From Parapristionchus giblindavisi (Eukaryota > Nematoda > Chromadorea > Rhabditida > Diplogasteridae): a stretch of 64,000 nt of DNA. This document shows, piece after piece, positions 1 to 11,916 of the stretch. Within the stretch, counting starts at the first letter, position 1. Every line of letters starts with the position of its first letter. Under the pieces are notes generated by a model. That model was given only the letters and a program-made list of their open reading frames with translations, was not told where the DNA came from and did not search any database. The stretch lies in the NCBI GenBank assembly GCA_943737045.1, contig CALSFV010000220.1, positions 620,001 to 684,000 on the forward strand, read 5' to 3'. Both the position numbers and the translations under genes were made by a program.

Positions 1-3000
1 TCCAAGATCTCAACTTTTAATAACTGATCAAGGACTCATTTAAGAACACGTGGACATGAATCAGGAGACGGGGATATACTATCTTGTTGTACTATGTTTT
101 GTAGAAAGTACGGAAAAAGATATGGCGCGTCAACAGATCTGTTAGGAAATATTTAAGAGAAATATCCACAACGGGGGAGGGGATCAAAATAATAAAGCGA
201 TGGATTTGCTATATAAAAATGCCAACGGTAGAGAAGACAAAGGCCAAATATAGCATACTTATGAAATGAAAATACTATAAATGCTATTGTCCTTTGCTTG
301 CAGAAATAGTGAAATGAAGATGGATAGAATTTATTGAATAGATAGATCTTCATGTTGAAAAGAAAGGATCGATTTGAAATATAGGATATTAATTTACACA
401 TAGTGAAAAAAGAATGTTCGATCTCTACTCTATCAAAAATACAATGAGCGAATAGAACAGTGAAAAAAGGAGCCTCAATAGAGTAAGTTCCGTAAAAATT
501 CTAAATTTTAAATAAAGACAACAGAAGAACAACAAATGGTAAGAGGATGATAATACTCTTTTAGTGGGTCAAGAATTCTATTGGTGGAAACCGATTGCCA
601 AATTTAAGGGGCAGGACCGAAATTAAATATGAGGAAGAATTCTCGTGATATGTTTCAGAGAGATTAGTGGAGAAGGAGAGACGAGATGAGTGTAAAGGAA
701 TTGAAGATGATAGAGATGGAGGAAGGAGGGAGGAAGAGGAGAGGGAGAGGGAGAGAGGTGCAAGAGAAAAGCAGAGGTAGAGAGAGCGAAAGAGAAAGAG
801 AGAGGGAGAGACGGAGGTACCACTAGTAGAGTGCAAGCAAGAGAGGATAAAGAGACCAAGAGAGAAAGGTGAGGATAAAGAGTCGAGGAAGAATTGAGAT
901 TCGCTTCAATCAAAAAACGTTCCATTACGAAGACCTATTGATTGAAAGCAGGAAAATTGCCTGGTCCTTAGAAACTTGCAATCGTATCTGGTGTCCGACA
1001 AGATGAGCCAGAAATAAGATGCGCAACTATGAGGTTCTTGAACAAAAATTACGTGAAAGATTCGAACACTGAATGTTGGAGTTAAAGCTGACTAAAGTTT
1101 TCAAAGAAAATAAGCGTTTGAATAAATTCGCCCAAAATTGTGCAAGCCTTTTTCGAGATGATGAGAAAGATAGTGAGAGTATGGGAGAGTGAAAACGGCA
1201 GGCAGCACGGGCATAAGAGGAGCGGGAGAGGAAAGGAGGGAGCGAGAAGGGGTTGGAAGAAGAAGGAGAGAAGACCCATTGAGATGCTTTTGCCATCATC
1301 TGGCATATGGACCAAGATTCGGAAGGAGGGGAAGAAGAAGAAGAGGAGGAGGAAGAGACAGAGAAGATGAAGGATAGGAAGAAGACCCCTCAAGACCTTT
1401 GAAATGGATATAGATATATCCCTATATATGAATGAGAGAAATGAAGATACCGATGAAGATATCGAAAAAGTTACCACGAATGACAAAATAATATTATTAC
1501 AGAATACTCGAAAAGCGTTAAAACGCGTATAGTAGGGTACGGTACGGTACGATGTACGGTGAGATGTGGTTTTCAGAAATGAAGGAGCGTAAAGATTCTT
1601 TGGCTTAAAATTATTGAACAAACTAAAGAATTTATCCAGTTGATGCAACATATCAAAACAAAAAGGGAATGTAGGCACACGTTTTGACATTAGTTATATG
1701 AATACCAAAACAATGTTCTCCTGCGCTATGACTACACTCTTTCATTTACTTTATTATCTATTGGCTTATCCATGAGGTAGAACATCAAAAATGATATTGT
1801 ATGTCAGCGATAGAATTTATTCTTCTTTTAAAAGTTTGAGGATAAAAAGGGGTACGTATATATTCACTCATCATATGAGGATATCTTCGTCTGTGCTTAT
1901 TCTCGTTTTTCCCTTCTACCCTCTCCATATCTCTCTCGCGCTTCCGAAATCCGCCTACTCTCCCCCACTCCCCAAATCCTTCTCCATCTATCCATCCCTC
2001 CTTTCATTTTCATCGTTCTCCCTTTCATCAAGTCATTCGTCAACCTCCTCCTATGCATAGTACACCTTCATCATTTCAAATACCGATGCTTAAGTCTCAT
2101 CAACTTTCTAAACCTATGCGATTACAGAAACCAAATCTTTCTAGATGCAGATCACACAAAAACTGAAGATCGTAAAATTAATAACTCATAGTCAGCTGGG
2201 AGCTACACCAATTTCCCCCCGAAAACAGAGAAAACTAAGGTCGTCGACCAAACACGAATGAAGATAATATCAAGGGATTCAAGAAAAGTCTTGATTATTT
2301 TGCATACACCGAGAAAGACCAAAAAAAGAGCTAATTGTCATAAAAGTCATTCTTGACAAACAGAAACCATGAAAAATAAATTGAGTCTTCTTGGATTCCC
2401 TTACTGAAATGGAGCAAAAAAAAACACTGGAAGAAACGAAATGTTTAGTAACCATGACCCCGTAATATGAGGTAAGTAATGTAGGAGAGGATGAGATTGA
2501 GAAGGAGGGAGGAGGGAGCGGACGAATCGGTCGAGATGAAAGGGAAAGTATTGTAGAAAGGATTGAAATGACGAATTGAGGTAGAATGGGGAAGAATCAT
2601 AATTAGGAATTTAATACATAAACTTTTTTTAAAACTATTCGAATATTCTGACGTTAACACACTCGATGCACGAATAAATAATATCAAGTTTTAGAACTAA
2701 ACATCAATACTTTATTATTTGGTACTCGTTCCTCCACTCTCGCTTGCCCTATCTCTATTTGATATATGCAAGTTTAAAGAAAGATTGTACAACATTAAAT
2801 AGATATTAGCAATGACTGTTTCTATCATAGAATATGGTAGTAGAGACGAAATAGAAAGAATTGAGGCGAATCTCATTTTGGTCGAGAGAACGTAAGAGTT
2901 GATAGGGACAGAGATGAAGAAGAAGAAAAGGCATGATGATGAGTGAACGGTACGTCTCTCCCCTCACTATCTCCCTTCCCTCTCCCACTCTCTCTCCTCC

Positions 3001-3404
3001 CCCACTATCCTCTCCCTCACTCTATCTGTGCCTCTCCCCTCTCTCACTTCTCGTCACTATGCTCGTGTTTTGTTTTGGTGGAATGGAAAGTGAGGACCGG
3101 GCGTAGAAGAAGAGGAGGAGGAGGAAGAAATGGAAAGAATTGAGAGACGCGATGAAGTAAGAACACTATCAATGGTAACACTTCCTTAAATATTCTATAA
3201 AATATTCCCACCAATATCCTTTTTACAAATTAGATAACACTAGGTGTAACATAGATAGACGTAGACGTAGCTCATCATAGTTTTGACACTATGCTAAATT
3301 AATTAATTAATTAATTAATCCATTCGCAGAACTTTTAAAAATGAGTAATAGAATAGTAATAGAATTGAAATAAAGTTAAAAGGTGCTAATTCATTTTCAA
3401 TATA
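1..3404. other. Gene-free GA/CT-rich region
   Basis: No reading frame here resembles a known protein or shows a chain of exons with matching splice phases. The strand is purine-rich in long blocks (about 660-900 and 1190-1380) and pyrimidine-rich near 1900-2050 and 2950-3050; these blocks generate long but compositionally trivial frames. A short (TTAA)n-like run lies at 3297-3320. It could be intergenic DNA or intron of a gene lying to the left. Confidence 0.6.
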
Positions 3405-4024
3405 CAGTCGCGCCGGAAAGTCAGTGCCAACTTTTTGTTTTTGCTTTTTTTTTGCATGCTCGCTGATCGTTTGCCGTGAAGATGCGAAGCAAGGTGTTTT
3501 CACCAAAGTGTGAGGATGGCTTCTGGGATGGATTTGGCATATTTTAGCACAAGAACCACATTTTTAGAAAAAATCACTCTCATAATTGTAGGCCCTCAAA
3601 GTGAGGTCATCTGAAAAAGTGACTTTTTGGTGTACTGAAGGCAATTGTGGTCCGATCAGGACCAAACTTTCAGGGATTATTTGGGACATCATAAGGATCA
3701 TTTTGATCCCAAAAGGCCGCTGCGGTTGAAAAAAAATCGCAGCAACCTAAAAAATTTTTTCTGGGAAGCCGACGCGTAGATCTCAAACTTATAGAAGAAC
3801 GGTTGGCTGGAAAAAATTTTTCCTCGGAGTTATGATTTTTCAAAAAAGTGGACTTCGATTGCGTCATCATTACGCAATAATGAGAAATTTTCACGAGTCG
3901 GCAATATCAGGGCCGGATTCCTCGATAAATTTCCCATAAAAACTCGCGAAAGCGGCCCCATAGCACGCTTGGTTAAAAAATATAGCAAAAACAAAAAGTT
4001 GGCACTGACTTTCCGGCGCGGCTG
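3405..4024. mobile_element. Tc1/mariner-type MITE, 620 bp
   Basis: The left end starts CAGTCGCGCCGGAAAGTCAG and the right end is its near-perfect reverse complement (ending in CGCGGCTG). The inverted repeats are about 40 bp and extend through the AACTTTTTGTTTTTGCT stretch. Both ends are flanked by TA (3403-3404 and 4025-4026), the target duplication typical of Tc1/mariner elements, whose ends commonly begin CAGT. The interior encodes no recognisable transposase, so it is presumably mobilised in trans. An internal segment near 3850-3885 (TGCGTCATCATTACGCAATA) recurs in the large foldback at 26966-28320. Confidence 0.85.
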
Positions 4025-4039
4025 TAGCACACATTGGTT

Positions 4040-4170
4040 CATAGGTGGGAGCGCGAAAACGATATTTCTGCGCATAGCCTTGCCTTCCCATCGGGGTCTT
4101 GCGCATAGCATCCCCCCCAATTGAAAAATTATCAATCTAGCTTCCCCTCCCCCCAGCGTACCCACCTATG
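4040..4170. mobile_element. MITE-B copy (CATAGGTGGG ends)
   Basis: It begins CATAGGTGGGAGCGCG and ends AGCGTACCCACCTATG, its imperfect reverse complement. It contains the recurring internal words TGCGCATAGCCTTGCC and CCCCCCAGCG. Related copies or fragments occur at 7029-7232, 25324-25403, 25772-25922 and 26135-26189. It lies 15 bp after the mariner-type element. CATTGGTT occurs on both sides but is offset by 3 bp on the right, so the target duplication is unresolved. Confidence 0.7.
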
Positions 4171-6855
4171 ATGCATTGGTTACCCCGAACAACAGTTCCA
4201 TAGGAAAACTATCTGATTGTGAGGTATTTTGAATACTCTCTCATCAGTATGTTATTGAAAAGTCAGAAACAGTAAACAGTATTGGCGATGGCTATGGCGA
4301 TGTATATCGGTTTGGATTGTAATTTTATTCCAACATTAAAAAAAAGTTATAGAGTGACCTTTCGTCTGTTCAAAAGCCACTGCTCTCTCACTTGCAGAGG
4401 ACAGAGAAATAGTATACGAAATGAAGACATCAGGTTACGGTATTTTATGTCCAAGTACAAATGAATTTGAATGACTGAAGGAAGTCCTCTCTTCCACAGA
4501 TTTTATCTCCTCTCTCTATCCTCTTTCTCTCATATCGTTTCTATAGCTGTCCGATGTAAGACTTGTAGTTTGAAGATATGGAAGAGATAGTGGGAGAGGA
4601 GGAGTGTGTGGAGGGGAGGAGAGAGGGAAAGGAAGGAGAGCGGGGAAAGGAGAGAGAGGAGAAAAGGGAAGAGAGAGGGGAATGAGAGGACGGGAGAGAG
4701 ATGCACATTTACTGGAAGACAAAGAGGATCGAGTTGATGGAGAAGAAGAGGAAGATAGGGAAGGGATAAGAGGAGGACTCTCTCTGTCTGTGTTCGTGCT
4801 CCAATTTACTGGACGAAAGAGCTCAGAAGACAAAATCGGAGATGAGGGGGATGGAGGAAGAGGAGTGGGTAGTGAAAGACAGTGGTAAGGAACGGAATAG
4901 TGGTGGAATCTCTTCCCGGGAGAGTAGCCAAAAAGAGACGATTTCAGGAGAGATGAGAGGGTCTTCTTCTTTGTGCGCAAAAATAGAGTGAAAAGAGGAG
5001 TGGATGGAGAGGTCTGGGTAGAGGAGAGGGAGACCAGGAGTTGGGAGAGGAGGGGTAGGGGAGAGGGAGAGGAGGGGTAGGGGAGAGGGAGAGGGAGAGG
5101 AGAGGTAGGGGAGGAGGAGGATTGGAAGACATGAACACATACAATCTTCAGTCTACTCGTTCCCTCATATTCTCACTCTTATGAATAAGTCATCGGGGGA
5201 AGAGAGAAAGGATGATCACTACAATTGAGAGAATACAAAAAGGATTACGGTAGATATATCCTTGAACACACAAATCTAATATCAAAAATGATTAAGTAAG
5301 TATTATCTTATATGTTGAAATTAATAGGCAGGTTGAATATGCTTGTCTCAATTAAAACGAAGCAGAGAATTTCAGGAGGAAGAGGAAACATCTTTCGATG
5401 ATATGGCGAAGATAACATTTCACAAAAATGTTTTGACCTGTCAGTCGATGTATCTCTAGTTTAAACTATGAACTAAGTTGAAAAAACCGCTTAGAGAAGC
5501 CGATCAGTACATCAAATTCATTTTCAGCAGGTCACGTATATCTTTTGATGAAATTCACTTTAGATTTTCCTAATTGTCTATTTGTTTAAAATATTGAAAT
5601 ATTGGCCTGATGTACGATAAAAAAAACTAAATAAATATAATGATAGGAAAGATCAATTGATTAATGGTCAAATGATATGTTTTATAAAGAGAATGCTAAA
5701 GGAGGCGGGTGTAGAGAAGGTAAACGGAAGAAATTATTATGAGAAGGGGGAGAGAGAGAGAGACTGAGAGAGAGAGAGAGAGGGAGAATGGGGAGAGAGA
5801 GAGGGAGGGGGATCAGACAATATGACTTATAGCTCAAGCAACTCAGAAAAGGGCACGATGAAGGGAATAAAATTGCTGTGATCTAGCGAGACTCTCATTG
5901 TCCCCCATTGTCTTGTTCCTTTTGACAGAGTCACAATATCGATTGGTAATTAATCATTATGTAACCGAATGTGGGGAAAAAAGAATATGAGATCGGAATG
6001 GATAAAGACTATCATTTAATAGTAAGGACCTGATATTTCATCATGATAAATCACACTATTTCAACAACGCAGAGCACTAGTTGAAAATTTGGAAAAAGGC
6101 AAACAATATGGCATGGTGCATCATGTCGTACTCTCATGGACTGCACTCTCTCACTTTTGCCTACTCTCTCTTTTTCGCTTTACCTTTTCTCTGACCGCTG
6201 TGAAATTAATAAAAATCATATTCTTATGCAATTTGAACACGATATGAGTACATAAACTATGAAGAGAGTCCAGAGAAACGCGAAGGGACTAGTATGACCG
6301 TCAGTAGGATCATGATGATGGGGTAAAGAAGAAGAAGAGAAAAAGGAAGAGAATCTCTCTCCCTATTCCTCAGTCTCTGACCGGAATTGAGATAGGAAAG
6401 GAAGAAAGAAGGTAAAAGTTACTTGGTTCTGTATCTCTTTCTCACTTAGATATCTCTCTCTTTCGTATCATTGAATCCTCCACAGGGACAGCTGCCCTCA
6501 ATGTAGATCAAGACAAAGTGCTACTACTCTCTCTCTTTCTCTCTCTCTTTCTCTCTTCCCCTCTCCCTCTCTCTCTCTCTCTCTCCCTCCCTCCCTTCTC
6601 CTCCTTAAAGAGACTGTGGTAAGCGGACAGTGAGTATAAGATAGGAAATGAAACATCTGTCCTCTAATCTGAGTCGGCAATTGTTTGAAGGACACAATAT
6701 TCTGAATGAGTATCCATTCTACTACAACCATAATATTCCGAATCTTTGATGTCTGAGTGATCCTTCATTAATAAAATTCAATTCAGATAATAAGAGAAAG
6801 ATTCAGAACACTGAGCTAGGGATCGCGAACTTGGTTTTTACCGTATCGGACTCAA

Positions 6856-6858
<3 letters not shown>
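4171..6858. other. Gene-free region with polypurine/polypyrimidine tracts
   Basis: No supported gene. Purine blocks at about 4590-4720 and 4985-5125 contain imperfect tandem GGGGAGAGGGAGAGGA-like units. (GA)n occurs at 5745-5815 and (CT)n at 6525-6600. The long frames in these blocks are Ser/Leu/Pro- or Glu/Arg-only translations of simple sequence. Confidence 0.6.

Positions 6859-6886
<28 letters not shown>
6859..6886 (+). repeat. Poly-G run (28 G) followed by GC-interrupted G blocks
   Basis: Twenty-eight uninterrupted G residues are followed by C, six G, C and two G. This is an extreme homopolymer for an AT-rich background and is a strong G-quadruplex candidate. Its exact length is the least reliable part of the sequence. 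Confidence 0.85.
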
Positions 6887-7028
6887 CGGGGGGCGGTTCC
6901 AAAAATATAAGGAAGCGAGTACCAACCATGGACATCTTTTGTATTAGGCATGCAAATCGCGAAATAAAACCATTTCGCCTAATAACCGCAAGTATCGGTT
7001 CTTATAGAAAATGAGCGTGAATAATTCT

Positions 7029-7232
7029 CATAGATGGGCGCATGAAAACGAACATTTTTTTGCGCACAGCCTTGCCTTCCCATGAGGTCTTGCGGATAGC
7101 CTTTCCTCGCAAAAACTGGAAAATTTCCAGAATTCGTCAGAAAAAAAGAATTCATAAAAAAGGCCATGCACACAGCCTTGCCCGCTCTTCCTCGGTTTGC
7201 GCACAGCCTTTGCCCCAGCGTGCCCAGCTATG
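7029..7232. mobile_element. MITE-B copy
   Basis: The left end is CATAGATGGGCGCATG and the right end CAGCGTGCCCAGCTATG. Interior words TTTGCGCACAGCCTTTGCCCC and GCACAGCCTTGCC match other members of the family. The ends are slightly decayed compared with 25772-25922. No coding capacity. Confidence 0.65.
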
Positions 7233-8001
7233 ATCAATATATACTGTAAGTGGACTACCGTTATATCACGCGTGTCGCGTAAGGTTCGAATAAACGGTGG
7301 CACATTGAAAAAGTCGAAAATGAGCAGAGGTCATTCGTTTTTTTTGTAAATCGATTTTGTTAAATGGTTTTTAACAAAAATCGAAGCCAAAGGTTTTCAA
7401 TAGCTCAATCGACTCATCTTGTCGAGAGGAATTCAACGGTATACTGAACGTTTTTGTGTGAGGTTGAGCTCGGAAGTTATGAGCATTTCAAGATTATACT
7501 TAAGAAGATAAAATACCCATCGAGATCAGATGAATGGAGTGTATGTTTTGGATAAGAAAGAGAAAAATCGATAATCGATTGGAAGAACTCACTATGACTT
7601 TATCGGCTTGCCCAGTTCATAGAACGGATTCGAGAGCGCATTCGTGTAGTGGAGATGGAACCGCTTGAAGTACGCACGGATGTGGACATATGCCCGTATC
7701 CTGGGAAAGTCAATTGATCAATAAATCAATATTGGTTTTAATTCTTATTCTTATTCTTTATTCCATCACACTATACCCATAATGAGACATGGGATGACAT
7801 TAGGGATCAATCGATTTTCATCTGTTTTATCATTAATTTAATAAATAACATATACGTGACGAAAATCCATCTCCCCTCTTTCCCTTGACCAGTAACGTGT
7901 TTATGAATATATGGATCAATCATTGCGCATATGGTAGATCAAACCAAGTTCTGTATCTATTATCTCTTCATCCACTCTTTCAATGTCATGCATAGCGTAG
8001 T
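7233..8001. other. No gene seen
   Basis: AT-rich sequence between repeats with no supported exon, RNA or regulatory element. Phrases such as GAGTTATGA-like and ATCGATAA-like words recur in the flanking repeats, suggesting degraded repeat DNA. Confidence 0.45.
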
Positions 8002-9461
8002 GATAACACGGGTCTCCTGTAAAAGTGTAGCAAAAATGGCCAGGCCTGCCACTAGGAATTTTTTTTGCCTTCGATTTCGATGAAAGTCGGTCAGTGTATG
8101 TGGTTGGGGGTCATGAGAAGGCCTATCCACTTGATTTGGCCAAAATTCCAAATTATCGATTTTTTGTGATCTACCCTGAAAATGATCATAACTCGGTTCA
8201 TTTTCATCGTAGAGCGAGCTGAAAGGTGTCATTCGAACCGTATGATAATGCTCTCAAAAAAAGTTTTAAAAAAAAGTGACCTGTTCTCGAAAATTTTCTC
8301 TTGAGTACACGGGTATTATTGCAGAGAAAGAGTTGTCAGATCGCGTACAAAATCGGTATATTGTTCATTTGCCGTATCTCTGTCCCCTCAATACCGTTTA
8401 ATAGAGTAATCGGGACTTAGCCATATTTTTTCGCCTCAACAGTTTTTCGACCGTATCTGCCCTCAAAATGGTCCAATCGACTATATGAAAAGAGGAAAAT
8501 GATGCTCTCGGAAAGGTGAATAAAAAGTACTTTCATGATCGAATAGCTATGACAACCCATTTTCGAGTTATTCGAGGAAAATCACTACACTTACTCTATT
8601 TTCATAGATTCCAATGAATGAACGGAAAGGAAAGTATTCTTTGTACTGCTAAAAACCACTAAATCGACTTTATTTTTCATTACACATGAGAAAGTGCTAT
8701 AAGCGCAAGCAATCAATATGCAATTAACAAAATCACTGATCGAAAACGAGGGATGTAGACAAGTCAGGAGCCTCATCCGTGAACAGAGTGTTCATCTCGG
8801 TTTTCATTCAGTTGTAGATTGCATCGGAGGAGATAGTCAGATCATCCTCATGTACTTTCACTTCATCCTCAATTCCTCCTCCCTCCTCATCGTAGTCCTT
8901 CTCCCAGTTGTTGATGAAATCTATATCCAGTGCCACATCTCTCTTGGCTCTTGTGGTGCTCAGCTTCTTCTCTGTCTCCTCCTTCTTCTTCGCTAGCAGA
9001 GTCCGAATGCAGTTCTTGATCTGATCGTGTGACATTCGGTTAGCTGGCATCTTCTCGACTCTTCTCGACTTCTTCTGCTCTCAGCTTGTTCCTGACTGCG
9101 TAGAATTCCTCGAATTGATCGACCACCATCTGCTTGGCAACAGAGTTGTATGGGGCACGCTTCTTCCGAATTCGAAGTGCCCATCCTATGGGTCTCGGAT
9201 GCTTCGGTGCCTTCTCGTATTCCTTGAATGATTCCGACAGTGGACCGATTCCGAAGTCGTCCTCCTACTCGAAGACCATCATGAGGGCATTCATGGCCAA
9301 GGGAAAGGATATAGACACCCACGAGAGGATGTTTCAAGCATTAACTTCTGGAAAGGGACTACGACACGTTAGTTCAAAATGTGAAAGAGATGGGAATAGC
9401 AGGGTAAAAGGAATGCTGAAGGCGACTTTCCAAATCTGTGGTGCGCGGTTTGGTGTGTTTT
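8002..9461 (-). repeat. Left arm of ~3.1-kb inverted duplication
   Basis: This arm is the reverse complement of 9600-11125 with scattered substitutions and small deletions. The outer ends read approximately CACGGGTCTCCTGTAAAAGTG on the left and its complement on the right. The arms are separated by an unrelated spacer (9462-9599). A large deletion relative to the right arm lies near 8275-8285. The arm carries a decayed copy (8733-9264, minus strand) of the frame that is open in the right arm. Confidence 0.85.
8733..9264 (-). pseudogene. Decayed copy of repeat-encoded protein (left arm)
   Basis: This is the mirror copy of the frame at 9802-10347. A nonsense change converts the Trp of the right-arm sequence IYNWMKTE to a stop at 8808-8810. 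About 27 bases are missing around the Lys/Arg-rich segment before PANRMSHDQIKN near 9050-9070, which shifts or shortens the product. The same upstream in-frame TAG present in the right arm is also here (9265-9267). It is clearly the more decayed of the two arms. Confidence 0.6.
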
Positions 9462-9599
9462 CCTTTTTTTTTTTTTTGGATTCATTAGAGAGAATGTGCG
9501 TGCGCGATGGCATCCAATGATTGTCTCTGTCGCACTCTCCGCCGCGCTACCAAACCTGTCTGAGGTGCGCCGCTCTGACTAATGACTATCGTCTCATTT

Positions 9600-11125
9600 T
9601 TGCGAAAACACACCAAACCGCGCACCACAGATTTGGAAAGTCGCCTTCAGCATTCCTTTTACCCTGCTATTCCCATCTCTTTCACATTTTGAACTAACGT
9701 GTCGTAGTCCCTTTCCAGAAGTTAATGCTTGAAACATCCTCTCGTGGGTGTCTATATCCTTTCCCTTGGCCATGAATGCCCTCATGATGGTCTTCGAGTA
9801 GGAGGACGACTTCGGAATCGGTCCACTGTCGGAATCATTCAAGGAATACGAGAAGGCACCGAAGCATCCGAGACCCATAGGATGGGCACTTCGAATTCGG
9901 AAGAAGAGTGCCCCATACGACTCAGTTGCCAAGCAGATGGTGGTCGATCAATTCGAGGAATTCTATGCAGCCAGGAACAAGTTGAGAGCAGAAGAAGTCG
10001 AGAAGAGAATGAAGGCCAGAACGGATATCATGCCCGCTAACCGAATGTCACACGATCAGATCAAGAACTGCATTCGGACTCTGCTAGCGAAGAAGGAGAA
10101 GGAGACAGAGAAGAAGCTGAGCACCACAAGAGCCAAGAGAGATGTGGCACTGGATATGGATTTCATCAACAACTGGGAGAAGGACTACGATGAGGAGGGA
10201 GGAGGAATTGAGGATGAAGTGAAAGTACATGAGGATGATCTGACTATCTCCTCCGATGCAATCTACAACTGGATGAAAACCGAGATGAATACTCTGTTCA
10301 CGGATGAGGCTCCTGCCTTGTCTACATCCCTCGTTTTCGATCAGTGATTTTGTTAATTGCATATTGATTGCTTGCGTTTATAGCAGTTTCTCATGTATAA
10401 TGAAAAATAAAGTCGATTGGGTGGTTTTTCGCAGTACAAAGAATACTTTCCTTTCCGTTCATTCATTGGAATCTATGAAAATAGAGAAAGTGTAGTGATT
10501 TTCCTCGAATAACTCGAAAATGGGTTGTCATAGCTATTCAATCATGAAAGTACTTTTTATTCACCTTTCCGAGAGCATCATTTTCCTCTTTTCATATAGT
10601 CGATTGGACCATTTTGAGGGCAGATACGGTCGAAAAACTGTTGAGGCGAAAAAAAAAGGCTAAGTCCCGAGTACTCTATTAAACGGTATTGAGGGGACAG
10701 AGATACGGCAAATGAACAATATACCGATTTTGTACACGATCTGACAACTCTTTCTCTGCAATAATACCCGTGTACTCAAGAGAAAATTTTCGAGAACAGG
10801 TCACTTTTTTGTTCAAAAAATGTGGTTTTCGCGTTTTTCGCCCTGAAAACGACTTTGCAGCGAACGGGTCATTCAGAACTTTTTTGAGAGCATTATCATA
10901 CGGTTCGAATGACACCTGTCAGCTCGCTCTACGATGAAAATGAACCGAGTTATGATCATTTTCAGGGTAGATCACAAAAAATCGATAATTTGGAATGTTG
11001 GCCAAATCAAGTGGATAGGCCTTCTCATGACCCCCAACCACACACACTGACCGACTTTCATCGAAATCGAAGACAAAAAAAATTCCTAGTGGCAGGCGTT
11101 TCTACACTTTTACAGAAGACCCGTG
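9600..11125 (+). repeat. Right arm of ~3.1-kb inverted duplication
   Basis: It starts GCGAAAACACACCAAACCGCG and mirrors the left arm out to the ACACTTTTACAG..GACCCGTGATAA boundary. It carries the longer open frame of the pair. No short target duplication is obvious at the outer ends, so this may be an inverted duplication of an element rather than a simple transposon with long terminal repeats. Confidence 0.85.
9802..10347 (+). CDS. Repeat-encoded hypothetical protein with GWALR..DQIKN region
   Basis: An open frame of 181 codons follows an in-frame TAG (9799-9801). The first internal ATG is at 9955; an ATG-initiated reading of 9937-10347 is not required. The translation holds GWALRIRKKSAPYDSV, then DQFEEFYAARNKLRAEEVEKRM, then MSHDQIKNCIRTLLAKK, followed by an acidic segment (EKDYDEEGGGIEDE) and a C-terminal tail. 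The spacing GWAL(K/R)..basic..(Q)F....G/N..L..EEV...M......DQIK..I..L resembles a C-terminal module I associate with repeat-derived invertebrate proteins (GWALK..F..KQ..YL..F..QIKS.F.RL). That resemblance is from memory and is a weak inference. It is probably the remnant of a transposon gene or captured exon: part of an inverted duplication, no clear start, and a stop upstream shared by both arms. Confidence 0.4.
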   Translation, partial: EDDFGIGPLSESFKEYEKAPKHPRPIGWALRIRKKSAPYDSVAKQMVVDQFEEFYAARNKLRAEEVEKRMKARTDIMPANRMSHDQIKNCIRTLLAKKEKETEKKLSTTRAKRDVALDMDFINNWEKDYDEEGGGIEDEVKVHEDDLTISSDAIYNWMKTEMNTLFTDEAPALSTSLVFDQ

Positions 11126-11180
11126 ATAAGTGCTCTCTTCCTAGTCGCGCAAGCACAGGTTCAATTCCTCACCCAGCCGC
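11120..11180 (+). ncRNA. tRNA-like 3' half / SINE-type module
   Basis: A variable-arm-like segment is followed by a perfect B-box consensus, GGTTCAATTCC (11158-11168), and CACCCAGCC, which looks like the T arm and 3' acceptor strand of a Leu/Ser-type tRNA. The 5' half is absent, because the inverted-repeat boundary cuts it near 11125. It is therefore a tRNA-derived fragment, not a functional tRNA. Related modules are at 22817-22880 and in the arms of the 54235-55743 element. Confidence 0.4.
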
Positions 11181-11916
11181 TAAATTTTGCTCATTATTTC
11201 ATATATCTGTGGCAGAGTTATCGCGTTGGGGAACAATTGCGGGAATTCAAACACTGAAAATTGAAGGGGCTGTCCCTTGATTTAGTTTGTATAATCTAGT
11301 TTGTGTCCAAACATGCACACACAAGTAGTGGATAAAATTAGCACACTCTTGATACAGGTGTCTCCCTCGAAGACAAATGATGTCGTTTGGCAACTAAGGC
11401 GAGCACCACATCTCTTTTTTTAAGAACGCGCAACTCACCCAAACAAGTTTTACTCTCCGGTCACACTCTCTCGTAGACAAAGAGTGTGGCCAGAGCGTAG
11501 ATTCATTTATAACGCCTCACTTGTGATTGGATGTGAGCAGTCCGAGATACATCTCCGTCGCCTTCGCAAGTTTGTCTTCCACGATATCGACCGAGCAGTG
11601 AATGAACATCTATCAGTACAAAAATCAATCAATGTTTCTTCCAAATCAATCAATATTTTCTGCCAAATCAATCGATGCTTCACTTTTCAACAATCCAAGC
11701 ATACCTGAACTTCATAATCGCTGGCTTCTCGGTCGGTAACGCGCCTGTACAACCTAGAGTCCTGAAAAATGTCATAAGGAGAAACTGTATTTAGCAATGG
11801 AAAAGTTAATAATATGCCAAATGCCATTAGAATGAACGCCTACTAGAATTCGAAATAAATAAACAAAAATTTGCAAATTTGATAAAGAAAACCTCTTTTC
11901 TAATGTCCGTTATTTC
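11181..11916. other. No gene seen
   Basis: Immediate upstream DNA of the demethylase gene beyond the hairpin. A repeated phrase CAAATCAATCAAT (about 11622-11675) is the only internal structure noted. Confidence 0.45.

Noticed and set aside
561..1690. Ser/Leu/Pro-rich and Glu/Arg-rich frames on both strands
   Set aside because: They reflect GA/CT simple sequence. No splice structure, start context or family resemblance.
4516..5144. Pro/Ser-rich minus-strand frames and the Glu/Gly-rich plus-strand frame
   Set aside because: Same simple-sequence effect in a purine tract; overlapping frames on both strands are equally open.
9134..9932. Nearly identical proteins starting MATE(L/S)YGA in divergent orientation
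   Set aside because: They are antisense to the better-supported frame (GWALR..DQIKN) in the two arms of the inverted duplication.
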